From Pterobdella sp. o SKG-2022 (taxonomy: Eukaryota; Annelida; Clitellata; Hirudinida; Piscicolidae): DNA of 64,000 bases. The translations under genes and the position numbers were made by a program. Below the pieces are notes generated by a model, which was given only the letters and a program-made list of their open reading frames with translations, did no database searches and was not told where the DNA came from. Positions 52,732 to 63,335 of this stretch are shown one piece after another. The stretch lies in assembly GCA_964035795.1 (NCBI GenBank), contig OZ038320.1, forward strand, positions 17,874,589 to 17,938,588. Reading direction: 5' to 3'. The first letter of the stretch is position 1, and every line of letters starts with the position of its first letter.

Positions 52732-55700
52732 TTTCATTTATTTATTTATTTACATTTAAATAACGCACTTTTCACATAAAATAAGCATGTATCAAAGGCG
52801 CTTAAAAGTACGAATAAAGTTTATGAAAAAATTATAGTCTATACAAATAAGTCTTGAGGGTTGATTTGAATGATTGGCGAGAAAGTGTTGATTTCATTAG
52901 GAAGACCGTTCCATATTGAAGGTGCTGCATGGCTGAATGATCTATCAAAATACTTTGTTCTGCCAACTGGTTGGTAAAATGGAGAGTTTTTCGATCTTAA
53001 CGAAGAGAGGTCATTTCTATTATTGGTGAGATTGTAGAGATATCCAGGGGTTTTTGAGTGATGGCAGTTGTAGGTGAGAGCAGCTATTTTGAATATAAGC
53101 CTTTTGGGTATAGGAAGCCAGTGAAGCTTGTCTAAACATTTGGTAGATGGGGTGAAGATGTCACAGTTAAGAACAACGCGTGCAATGTGGTTTTTAATTT
53201 TTTGTAGCTTTCTAATGAGTGTAGATGGAAGAGAGTAAAGAAGATAATTGCAGTAATTCAGTCTAGAAATGATGAGAGCAAGAGCGAGATTGTGAGCTGT
53301 TTGAAAAATGAGGCATTTACGAATGTGGTTGATGGCTTTGATATGTATGCTACATTGTTTGGCTGTTGAAGAGATGTTTTGGTCGAAGGAGAGAGTCTTA
53401 TCGATGAGGACGCCGAGTAATTTTATTTCAGAAGAAATCTTTATATTCTGACCAGCAATGTTAACTATTTTTGGTAGAGCTTTTATGCGCGATTTAGTAC
53501 TGACAAAAATTGCATTTTTTTTTGTCGATGTTGAGTTTGAGAAGGTTTTTTGAGAGCCAGGTATGTACAGAAGAGACGCATTTAGATATTTCTTCAACGG
53601 CTGGTTGAGGGTTGTCGTAGAAAAACTCAGATGTGAGAATGATGTCCTCTGCATATTGATGAAAATTAATGTGATGTTTTTGAAAAATTTTGGCTAAAGG
53701 AAAAGTGTAGATGACGAAAAGTAGAAGACCAAGCACAGGCCCTTGTGGAACACCAGCTGAAAGAAGCAGAATGGGTGAAAAAGTTTTACCTACTTTGGTG
53801 AATTGAGAACGGTTTGTGAGGTATGAACTTAGCCAAAGAAAAGCTGAATCTACAATTTTGAAATCATGCTGCAAGCGAGAAATAAGTTTTTGATGGTCAA
53901 CCGTGTCAAAAGCGGCAGACATATCAAGTGAAACCAGCAGGCTTCCTCGACCGTTATCCTGAGCCCTTTTGTGTGTGTCTGTTACGTGTAGAAAAGCAGT
54001 TTCGCACGAATGAAGTTTCGCACAATTGAAATTTTTTGAAGGATGATGAAGCGAATAAATAAGTGTAGAGTTGGGATAAAGCAATCTTTTCCAGAATTTT
54101 AGATAGTGTTGTAAGATTGGACACCGGTCTATAATTGGAAAGGTTAGATTTGTTCAGGTTGAGTTTTTTTAAAAATGGTTACTTGGGCAGTTTTGAAATT
54201 GGAGAGAAAAACGCCTTAAGAGAAGGAAAGGTTTGCCAGTTTAACAATAATTAGAGAAAGGATTGTTGAGAAACGTTTCAGAAAAAGTTTCGGTAAGATG
54301 TCGAGTGGAGAGGTTTTCAGTGGGAGACTTTTAATTATTAAGTAAACATCATGGTGGGGCACCTCATCGAAACATCTAAAAGATTGTTTTTGCTATACTG
54401 CACGTCATTGTTGTAACTAATGATCGCTGTCATTGTTTTCATGAGAAATTGACTGAGTATCTATTGTTAATTCCTTTTGCACAGCATCACACGAGCGTGG
54501 TTTTTCAGACTACAGTTCTTGACTCTTCGCATATCCTGTTGGGTTGACCCAATGGATTGATGTATATTGATAATTTTATTGTAAAAAATGTAGAAAAAGA
54601 TGAAGCTGGGTTATTTTCTTCAGTTTGAGAAAGGGGTGGTATGGGAGGAGACTTGTGGAGAATGGAATTGATAATATTCCAGAATCTTTTTGGATTTTGA
54701 GAGCAACCATCTAGCTGTGTGCGCAAGTGGTTGGGACGAGACGATTGAATAAGGCCTCTCGCAAGTGATACGAGCAGTCGGTAGGAGGATGATCGCTCTA
54801 TCTTCCGAAGCTGGCGTTTTGCAAGACGGGCTGCATAAGAAATAGGAAACCGGTACACACAGGTGACTCTGGATTTAAAGGTGCGAAGTGGAGCATTTTG
54901 GTCTAGCAGGTAGGGGAGTGATATATTAAGGTGATGAGTGAAATTGTCGATATGAGTTTCTATAGGTGAAAGATTTTGGCTTAGTGTTAAAAGGTCTTTT
55001 TCAACAAGAATGTAGTTGACTCTGCTTTAGCATCGTCTGACGGTATTTATTGGTGGTGGGTAATGTTTTATAAGATTGAGATTGCAAGTGATGAGTGCAT
55101 GGTCTGAAAAGAAAGGTGTTGGTTTAATATTTTTGATGAGGTTAGAGTTGGATGGACTAATTATAAGATCAAGGGTGTTGCCTAAAGAGTGTGTGGGAAA
55201 GTTGATGTGTTGAATCATATTATGTTCTGAAAGTAGCTGAGAGTGGACTTGAGGGGTTGGATATTTGCGGGTAATTAAAATCACCTATAATTATGAGAAG
55301 GGTTGTTAAGAATGACATATTATTTAAGAGTGGATAGTTGGTTGATGAAATTAGGGCTATTAGGTGGTCGATAGATGGCGGATAAATTGAGAGTGAAGGT
55401 TCGAGTTGAGAGTCTGGTAGATAATATTTCGAAGGAAGAGTATGCTTTCTGGTTGAGGCAAGTGGCGGAAACCTTTTTTGTTAAAATAAGAGCAATTACA
55501 CCGCCGCGTTTTCCAGATTGACAATGTGCATGTAGAACGCTATAATTAGGGGGACATATATTATAGTGAAAAATGTTGTGGTGGTTTGAAGTGACCCAAG
55601 TTTCAGTGAGAGCAAGTAGGTCGAACGATGAAGCTGAGATGGCATCAAGAATATGAGATGATTTGTTGATGATGGAGCAATGGTTGAGAAGACCAAGTTT

Positions 55701-55756
55701 GAAAAGAGTATTTTCCTGTTGAGAATAAGAAGTAACAAAGAATAGTTATCTGTTTA
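52732..55756 (-). mobile_element. LINE retrotransposon (L2/CR1-like), decayed, endonuclease plus reverse transcriptase
   Basis: Minus-strand element of about 3 kb. Endonuclease traces in order: LTETW near 55.60 kb, YRPP near 55.37 kb, IIIGDFN near 55.28 kb, and a SDHAL block near 55.1 kb. The RT follows: SAAFDTVDH near 53.91 kb, GVPQGPVLG near 53.75 kb, and YAED near 53.65 kb in place of the catalytic YADD. The thumb region (WLSKNLLKLN) comes next, and SIWNGLPNEI near 52.9 kb closes the ORF. Frameshifts split the ORF (55738-55496, 55284-55027, 54858-54505, 54084-53494, 53654-52839). The 3' end reads ...aagcgcctttgatacatgc... and then a TAAA/AATG-type tail at 52732-52750, typical of L2-type elements. 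The altered YADD and broken frame make it inactive. Confidence 0.9.
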
Positions 55757-55968
55757 AAACCTTTCTTTTCAATTATATAAGCCGTTTAATTTTGAGCAAT
55801 GCGCACAATTCTGAAATATTTATCTATATAAACCTCTTCATGATATTATAAAAAATGACTTTTAATAAGAATAGAATCGCTTATATAAACATTTAAAATT
55901 TGGTTCTAGCCTATCAGTCTGCTTCTGGACCCACTTGTAATACCAACAACCAAACATTTCATTCATAT
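55757..55968 (+). repeat. Right ~212-bp direct repeat flanking the LINE
   Basis: This is the direct counterpart of 52519-52731, immediately beyond the LINE's 5' end. Both copies contain the same unremarkable A+T-rich sequence with a GC-richer patch (GTCTGCTTCTGG). They differ by scattered substitutions and small indels. Confidence 0.9.
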
Positions 55969-56059
55969 AAAAACAACATCAATTTTCTTTGAGATAAACC
56001 TTGCCACTCTACAACCACGGCACTTGAACCTCTAAAACAAGATTATATATGCCTTGAAA

Positions 56060-56860
56060 ATTGCTAATGATGCTCTTCTAGCCTCTGACTCAGATAAGCT
56101 CTCTCCTTTTCTTTCTCTCGTTTCTCACTGTCTTTGATACTTTAAATCTATCATTTCTGATTTAGCATTTCGGCTCTTAACTTGTTCTTTTTGGTTCTTT
56201 TCTTTCCTGGCTCATCTTTTGTCTTTCTAACCGACCTTCTACCCTTACTTCCATTCAGTCTTTTTTTCTCCTCTTTGTATCTTTCGGTGTTATCATAAAA
56301 TCTGTTTTTTAAAAACCTATTTTAGTTATTTTTTTTGTTTTCAATTTTTTTCGTTTTCAATTTTTTTTGTTTTCAATTTTTTTCGTTTTATCGAATATTT
56401 CATTTTCTAATCAGCTTTTTGTTAGTGATATCTACATCTTTCCTTTTTTAAACTTTTCTGCTCTTTCTTCAACTCTCAATGAGCTAACCTTTTTTTCATT
56501 CTTTCTTGGAGTGACTTTATGCATCTTGAACTCAACAACAAATTCAATTTCATCCACCTCTCTAGGTCTGGGTATCTCCTCGTTTTCCTTCCTTCTATGA
56601 AACTCTTCCCTCACCTTACTCTTCATTAGGAACTATGGCCTAGAAACTTTTGAAGTTAATGCCACTTTAATCTTGTTTGTAATTATATTCACCCTTCCTT
56701 TACTAATCGCAGTCATTCATTTTTTTGAGTTTTCTTTCTTTTAAACCTCAAATTCTTTCTGTCGCTTCTTCTTGTTTCTACCACCTCCGTCGCATCAGAC
56801 AGATCTCTTTTTACCTTGGTGATGCTTCTCTTAAACTTTTTTTTCATCTTTTATTTTACT
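56060..56860. other. Strongly pyrimidine-biased stretch, possible remnant ORF on the minus strand
   Basis: The plus strand is dominated by C and T for about 800 bp, so the minus strand is purine-rich. A 64-codon minus ORF (56626-56432) encodes a Lys/Glu/Arg-rich peptide (KVREEFHRRKENEEIPRPRE). A weaker, similar pyrimidine bias occurs at 29040-29290. This may be a decayed coding piece of a mobile element; no family is recognised. Confidence 0.35.
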
Positions 56861-57329
56861 AATTCGTTACTTTTTGACATCGACTCATGAGAATTTTAGT
56901 AAGTTTTCTGTAAGAATAGCCTTACCATAATGCTTTAGCATATAATAAAAATTAATCTTCTTTATTCTCATAAGTTTGATCATTTAAACATTCATTCCAC
57001 TCGTTAGTACATCAAAACTATTCATTACTTATCCAAATTTATAACTCTTATAATTTGCAAGTTTTGAATCGTTTATTTTTTAATTCAAAACGTTTGAGAT
57101 TAAATGTCTAAGAATAATTCAATCCTTTTTGTATCTTCTTGTCTTCTCACACTTCGTTTATTGGTCATTCTTCCTTCATTTTTTGTTATTCTTCTTTGAT
57201 ACTTTGGTTCGTTTATAGTCTTCAATATTTTTTGTTCATTCACAAATGGCGTAGCAAAAAAGCGGTAAGTTTACAATACAAAAAAGTCACATCTCAAAAA
57301 ATATATAGAAACGTAATAGGAAGAGAAAC

Positions 57330-57480
57330 ATGAAGCTAGCCACACTGGCTTCATACAGCGTCAGTGCAGACCCCTGGCGTCGATAGAGACACACGTTAGT
57401 GCCATCCCGGTTTGAAACCAAGCTGCTCCAGTATGGCTACTTACGTTGCATAAGTGGGCCTGCGCACCGATAAAATAAAG
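57330..57480. repeat. GC-rich repeat-like segment, unclassified
   Basis: About 150 bp from gaagctagccacactggc to gcgcaccgataaaataaag stands out in base composition. It contains the palindromic CGGTTTGAAACC, which resembles a Pol III B box on either strand, but no correctly spaced A box was found. It may be a SINE relic. Confidence 0.4.
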
Positions 57481-57725
57481 AAGTCAAGAAACAAGGCTGG
57501 GACATCTATTGATGATCTGTTTATTTGATAGTGTGCCTTACATTTTTGACTTTTGATACACATCTGTTTTTAATTATTTGATAATACTCATTTTTATTAG
57601 TATTCGAAATGAAAATTTATTTACCGAAAGCTTTGTATTTATTTGATTTTTGAAAACTTCAATTCTTACAAAGTCTTATGTCGACAGTTTAGTTTTGAAT
57701 TATCGAGCCGCTTTATATAAAGGAA

Positions 57726-57910
57726 AAAAACATATAGCTCAATGGTTGAGCATTAGATTAATTATCTAAAGTTACCGGGTTCGATCCCGCGTGGGCCGAC
57801 AATTAGCACTTGTTCCACATTGTGTTTTCGCTACATTAAATTTGTAGCAAACGCTTTGATCTATAAGGAAAAGCGCTTTATGAATTCCGCATTACATTAC
57901 ATTCCTATTG
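57726..57910 (+). mobile_element. tRNA-derived SINE with L2-type tail
   Basis: The head is tRNA-like: A box TAGCTCAATGGTTGAGC (D arm), then a TTAGA-TTAATTA-TCTAA anticodon arm (loop centre AAT), and B box GGGTTCGATCCCGC. The acceptor stem does not pair and the T stem has lost a base, so it is not a working tRNA gene. The body runs on to GAAAAGCGCTTTATGAATTCCGC and ends in ATTAC units (57888-57903). The AAGCGC...TTTAT...CGCATTA tail is the kind recognised by L2-clade LINE reverse transcriptases and resembles the 3' end of the LINE 5 kb upstream. Confidence 0.82.
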
Positions 57911-57950
57911 TCATTGCATTTTTTTTATCTGCTTAAAGTTTAGCCTCTGG

Positions 57951-58300
57951 GAGTGAGCAGATTGGACCAATCATAGGGTTTGTTAGTTGAAAAATGTTTG
58001 TTTTTTTTTAAATATTGATGTATCAGAATGTTCAGATATTTACGGATTTTACAAAATTCGATCCAAGTGTATGCAAATCAATTTTCTTAAAAATATTGTT
58101 CTTCAAAGTGAAATAATTTTTTTTTTTCAAATAACAAAAAAAATAGTTTTATTAAGACACGAATGTAAAAAAAATGCTTATTTCAGTACTTTCGCAATTT
58201 TTTTAAATTTTTTGATTGGTGCAAGTTCTCCTTTAATGCTATTGGCTCGCCGATAAATCTATTAAATGAGTATAATGAAATCGTCAAGTGCCTGTTTGAA
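57951..58300 (+). mobile_element. MITE-like repeat, copy 2
   Basis: Starts gggagtgagcagattggaccaatcata and ends near gtcaagtgcctgttt. It shares with copies 1 and 3 the ATTGGACCAATCATAGG start, the GTATCAGAATGTTCA and TTTACGGATT blocks, and a GATTGGTG ... ATTGGCTCGC end. The 89-codon plus-strand ORF inside is the repeat read in frame, not a gene. Confidence 0.75.
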
Positions 58301-59654
58301 AAGAAGCTCCCCGATTTGTCAAGTTTCTACTTACTAATTGCGTACATCATTTTTTGTCAAATAATTATTTTTTCGTAGTTATTTAATTTATAAATTAAAT
58401 TTACTTGAAGGTTTTTTTTCTTACTTGAATAAGAGTAGACTCAGGAAGTAGGTATCTACAGATTGATAGTATATTATTATCATTTGGCTTGGTGATGATC
58501 TTAGATGACAATAGCCGAACAGGCTGTCCAAACTTGATGACGGTGAAGCTTGAAGTTGATAATTTTAAGTTGAAAAGCTGACAGTCTATACAAATTTTTT
58601 CAACTAAAATGGCTCATCTTCAAAACTAAGATATGGTAGTACCAATAAGCTGACCTTCTGTTATCAACGCCAATCACTCGGGCACGTACAAGTATAATCT
58701 AATAAGCATAATTTATTATATAGTACTGTTGAATTTTAATGTTCTTGTCGCTTTGAGGATTCATTAAATGTATTCTCCTTTAACCTCATTCACTACACAA
58801 AAATTAAATTAGTGGTAAACCTATTATTTCCTATGTATAAATTTCTTAAATATTATTTTTTCAATTCATTTTCATACTTCAAAATAAATTGTCTTTATTT
58901 TGATATTTTTCTTATCTATAACTTATATGCGATACATATTCCGTGAAAACTGGTGATCGCCGATTCGGTAGCTTCATAGAAGATTTTTATTATTATTATT
59001 TTCTCAAAACTCGCTGTATAATTAATATTTTGAATACTACAAAATAATTACTATTTTTATTCATATTCAAATATTCGATATAGTCCTTTAAAGAGGGCAG
59101 ACTAAATTCTGCCTATATTTAAATTTTTGAACTAGTTGAAATTAATTGAAATGACTACTTGTATAAACTTTTTTAAAAACTAAATTATAAGTTTGAACAT
59201 GATTGAATAGAAAAAAAAAAGAAAAATGCAAAAAAATAGTACAGTATCTTGAATGCCTGGACACTCATGACAAGTACTGTAATTCATCACTTTACTGAAC
59301 GAACCAATCAAATTTAAGGAGTTTTTTTAAAGTTTAAAAATATTTTTGAAAATTCAAATTAAAATTCTTTTTTATATTACAATGAAAAAATACAAATCAA
59401 AAGTCAGTGAACAACCTCTAAAAGCCACTATTCCTGAAAAAACATATTTCTAATTAATTTTATTCAAATTGATAACATATGAAAATATAATTTATATATA
59501 ATTTAAAAAAATATACAGAAGATAATGAATTTATTTAATTCATAGTATTATTGATAATTAAAAATTTATCTATAAATACCATTAAATATACACTTTATTC
59601 GGATGTTATAAAAAGTGTTTTAAAAATTTTTTTTTTGCAAAAATTATTTTTTAT
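58301..59654. other. Non-coding interval with one LINE-associated repeat copy
   Basis: A+T-rich sequence without a supported gene. The only recognised element is the repeat copy at 58470-58640. The run at 58640-59654 holds nothing I can name. Confidence 0.5.
58470..58640 (+). repeat. Dispersed LINE-associated repeat, copy B
   Basis: Contains catttggcttgg...gacaatagcc...aggctgtccaa...gctgacagt...tttttcaactaaaatggct. It parallels 63088-63335 block by block (TTTGGCTTGG, GACAATGGC, AACTGCCCAA, GCTGGCAGT, AACTAAAATGGCT). Confidence 0.75.
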
Positions 59655-59805
59655 TTAATTAAGATTTTGTGTAGAGTTTTTTTGCCTTAATCAAACATCC
59701 AATTCGCGCGGGCATGCTGTCTAAAAGTCGCTGGCATTGGAGAGGAGTGATTTTTTCCCATTCTTCTAATAAATATTGTTTTAACGTATGCTTAGAAGAT
59801 GGCTT
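59655..59805 (-). mobile_element. Tc1/mariner transposase C-terminal fragment
   Basis: The minus-strand reading from 59802 gives SKHTLKQYLLEEWEKITPLQ, then CQRLLDSMPARI, then LIKAKKLYTKS and a stop. This is the well-known C-terminal segment of Tc1-like transposases (EEW..I, then SMP.R...VI.AKG..T.Y). The DDE catalytic core is missing; at 59806 the sequence switches abruptly to RT-derived material on the other strand. Confidence 0.85.
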
Positions 59806-59829
59806 TCTCATTGATTAGGTCAAAGCCTG

Positions 59830-60530
59830 GTTTACAAGCCACACGGTGCGGCCTACAAAAAGCCATTTCAAAATTTTGGTTTTGTTGCCACTTTTCTTTA
59901 CCATCTACATCAACGACTTGCTCGACTCTTTCGATCCCTTCACCCTCGTTTCCTGCTATGTTGATGACCTGGCGTTGGTATGCAGCGGCCGTAATAAAGA
60001 GAAAGTGACAGTGAGAGTTGATAGAGACAGCAAAAGTCAAACGATGGTCTGCAACTAATCGTCTCACCGTCGAAGTAGGAAGTTGCCTTCTTCACAATGA
60101 ACACTGCCGAATCCTCGTGGTAGTCTGACATCAATGTCGGGGTTTAAAGATGCAAGAAGAATTCAAATCCCATTTTTCTCGAGGTTAGATACGACCGCCA
60201 ACTCGTTCATTGAACATGTTCGCAATTGATCCAAGTTATGAAGCTGCAAGCCAACATACTGCGACAACAGACGGGTATGTCTTTAGGATGACAGCCATCG
60301 GGCGTGCGGTCGGTCTACATCGCTACAACTTGATTGCTTGTGGAGTATGCAGCCTCTGCCGGAGCATCTTGGGCTTTTGCGACCTATATTTATAAGCTAG
60401 AACAGATGCAGTCTGATGCAGCACTAGCCATCACTCGCGAATTGCGAACCACTCTTAAAGATGCCGTCCTACAAGAAGTCCAACTTCCACCCCTTCCATC
60501 CAGGCTTCATTGGCAATTAACTAACTAAAT
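59830..60530 (+). mobile_element. Non-LTR reverse-transcriptase fragment, frameshifted
   Basis: Two frames carry the signal. The stretch 59880-59995 reads LFFTIYINDLLDSFDPF and CYVDDLALVCSG, RT motifs leading to the catalytic YVDD. The stretch 60330-60525 reads LEYAASAGASWAFATY, KLEQMQSDAALAITRELRTT and LPPLPSRLHWQ, the post-RT region seen in I/R1/jockey-like elements. The piece between is shifted or rearranged. Its higher GC content contrasts with the flanks, so the insertion is probably younger than many neighbours. It is a dead fragment without endonuclease. Confidence 0.82.
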
Positions 60531-61370
60531 GATCGAAGTTTTCTCTATATTTGGTACTTTAATTTATTATTATTTCCATTTATTACAATAAGTTTTTATA
60601 CTTTCATATTTTCTACGAATTTCTATACATTTTCATTCAGCTTATTATTTTCATTTTTCAAAATTTGGGTTTTCTTGAATAAATATTGAATCTAGAATCA
60701 CACCAACTTCACGTATAATAATAATTTTTTGGTTGAAAGTTCTTCAAAACTTTTTTGAAGAAAAGCATCATCAAGATTAATGGGCTTGTGTAAGTCTCTA
60801 ATTTGTCTAACTCTTTGGCGCATCATTTAGAGGCGCTCTGCTATGAACCGCTTAAAAATTAGAATATTTAAGATTAGAAAATAGAAAATTTTAAAAAAAG
60901 TAAAATTCAGATTTAGTCTAGGAATAAGAGGAGTGATAATAAAGAGTTGAGAGCTAGTAGAAGACCGTAGGCCAGCACGTTTAGAAGGTAGTACGGGGTA
61001 AGAACGAAGAGAAAATGAGTTATAGTAAGAAATTTTGTACATAAAAAACAATTTTTATATGAAGAGCGGTAGTGAAGAGATGGAGAGATGAAAACGTTAA
61101 ATACGAATTTAGAATGCCAAAAGACTTTATAATAATATAAACAATATTTCTGAAAACTTTAAACAAACTTATAAAAGTTGGTTGGATCGCTCAAAGATCG
61201 TAGGCTTGTGCCTTCGTGTGCCAAACTATTTTTAATATGCAACTGTTAAATTCATAAAGTTTTTTTTTAGTTTGAACATTGATATTTGTTTTTGAAAACT
61301 AATATTTTAAAAAAATATATACTCAAGTTGTTTTATAAAAATTTTACTTATAGGCGCTTTGATATATTCT
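60531..61370. other. Interval without a supported gene
   Basis: A short minus-strand reading frame at 61051-60827 (YPVLPSKRAGLRSSTSSQLF) has coding-like composition and may be a mobile-element remnant; it is unassigned. The remainder is A+T-rich. Confidence 0.4.
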
Positions 61371-61650
61371 AAAGAAGTTCCAAGCAGCAAAAAGCTGTTT
61401 TAAATTGGACCAATCATAGGCTTTGAAAAATGTTTTTTTTTTCTTGAAAATATTTATGTATCATAATTTTCAAATATTCACAAATTGTAAAAAAGCTTTG
61501 TTAATTAATAAATGTTAGTTTTTTCATAAAACTTTTAGAAATGATTATTTTAGTACTTTCACAGTTTTTTTGGAGTTCTATGATTGGTCTATAAACTATA
61601 GGCTCGCTCTTTAATACTTTTTGCCTGATCGCGAAGTGCTTGTTATAAAT
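61371..61650 (+). mobile_element. MITE-like repeat, copy 3
   Basis: Starts aaagaagttccaagcagc, as copy 1 does. It contains GGACCAATCATAGGCTTTG and, near its end, the exact inverse CTATGATTGGTC followed by ACTATAGGCTCGC. It ends near cgaagtgcttgttataaattc. It is the shortest copy because of internal deletions. Confidence 0.78.
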
Positions 61651-62010
61651 TCTTAGAATCTAACTCCACCCAAAAAAAAATTATATAAAAAACTTCAGGT
61701 CTACCAGGAAACGTTATAAAAGTAATTTTTTATCGAAGATTATTTTCATATAATGCACACGACATTCACTAATTCACATACCAGACACGACTAGGCGTAT
61801 AGTTATTTTATAATTAAGGGTTCAGAGTTATTCTGTTTATATGTTCCAGTATCTGTTTGATTTTTCAGCTAAAAAAGACTAATATAAGCAACACGACCGT
61901 TTTAAAAACTCTTACGTTGAAAATTATTTCTGCAAAGTTTAATTACCGGTCTCTAACAACTTCTAAAGTTTAATAGCTTAGTCTCATAAGTTTTCGTCAT
62001 TTATACAGAG

Positions 62011-62850
62011 ATGACTACAGACCAAGCAAATAATTCAAGAATGATAAAGGACCAAGAAATCGATGAATTACTTTCAAAGTTAACCATTGAAGAACTCGAA
62101 GAACTACAGATCGAACTTGTTGATGAAGATGTAAATTTATTAGAATTTGTTTCTAAAAGTTACTTAAAGTTATAATATAAGTTACTTAAAGTTATAATAT
62201 AATCTAAGTTACTTAAAGTCATAATATAAAGTTACACATACAAACTATATAATTTTTTAAAAATCAATGTAGGTGAATTTTTTATGTGATATTGTTGTAT
62301 TTATCAAATTCATTTTTAGAATAACAAAAATCTGTGTTTATATTATGAAAATTAGGATTAAATATGTGTTTTCAGGATCCTCACATACCAGCCTCACAAA
62401 GGTGTCGGTACCAAACAAATAAAGAAGCCACTGGTCCCTTTGATAGACAAAAACTTCTGGATTATTTGCATAACAAGGCAATCAATGAAGAGGATTGGGC
62501 TCAAAACAAACCATTTGTAAAAGAAACTAGAGGTGATTGGGGTGCTGAAAGGTTTATTGTTAGAGCATGTCAATAATTTAAAAAATTTTTCTATAATCCA
62601 ATATAAGAATTTATGTTATAAATTTTTTATTTAAACATTCTTTATAAATCATTAAAAGGCAAAACTTTTTTTGATTTTCAATTGGCTGAGTTTCAAAATG
62701 TCATCAATTGAGCATTTTTAATCATGAAATCAGGTAAAGTGTGGAAGCCAAAACAGGTTGAGAAGGTTGAAGAACCAAAAGGAGAGCTTGATCGTGCATA
62801 TGATGAAGCTTTGGCACAGGCCACTGAAGAAGAATTAGTCGATCTAGCTG
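62011..62850 (+). CDS. tmod: Tropomodulin, first three coding exons (continues past the window)
   Basis: Exons 62011-62130, 62376-62532 and 62734-62850 join in phase and give 131 residues; the last ends one base into a codon before a GTGAGT donor. The start ATG follows a ttatacag acceptor-like site, so a 5' non-coding exon probably lies upstream. Tropomodulin caps actin filament pointed ends. The visible part is its tropomyosin- and actin-binding N-terminal half: an acidic helix (IDELLSKLTIEELEELQIEL), then RYQTNKEATGPFDRQKLLDY, matching the family's TGPF..E.LL..L motif, then GKVWKPKQ, matching its GK.W.PK motif, and DEALAQATEEELVDLA, matching the E.AL..AS..EL.D.A motif. The LRR capping domain must lie beyond base 64000. 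The downstream intron has been invaded by a LINE. Confidence 0.93.
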
Positions 62851-63087
62851 GTGAGTAGCTAATCATTAATTATTAAGCATATTAGATTGTACTTCTTTAA
62901 GTTTCTCAATTTCTAGAATTGACATCAGTCAGTTTAGATTATGGTTACAACTTATGTATAACAAGAGCATGTTTTATGGTAAAACCATATGGAAAATTAT
63001 AGCTTTATTTTCAAATAAATGTATGATATCTGTGGTCTTGGGCATAACATGAAACTGCAACAAAGACAGCGTCTCCAAATTGAGACT

Positions 63088-63335
63088 GTTTTCCTGTTAT
63101 AATCTGGATAACAGTAGACTTTGGTGGCAGGTAGTGACAAACTGATATTCTGGTATCGTTGTCATTTGGCTTGGCAAAAGATCATTCTTTTTTGACAATG
63201 GCAAGGCAAACTGCCCAAGTGTGAGAAGGGCGGCTCTTGAATTCCGATAATTTCAAGTTGGACGTTAGCTTGAGCTGGCAGTTCTATGAAAATTTTGTCC
63301 AAACTAAAATGGCTTTCAAAAAATATTTTTACACT
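63088..63335 (+). repeat. Dispersed LINE-associated repeat, copy C
   Basis: The least decayed of three copies (the others are near 27.1 and 58.5 kb). It runs without a gap into LINE endonuclease coding sequence at 63440, which argues that it is the element's 5' untranslated region or promoter. Confidence 0.72.

Noticed and set aside
57726..57800. Functional tRNA-Ile (AAT) gene
   Set aside because: The acceptor stem is unpaired and the T stem lacks a base; the repeat body and tail show it is a SINE head.
62533..62576. Continuation of tropomodulin exon 2 as DWGAERFIVRACQ to a stop
   Set aside because: A GTGATT donor at 62533 joins in phase to GKVWKPKQ, the conserved next block, so this is intron read-through.
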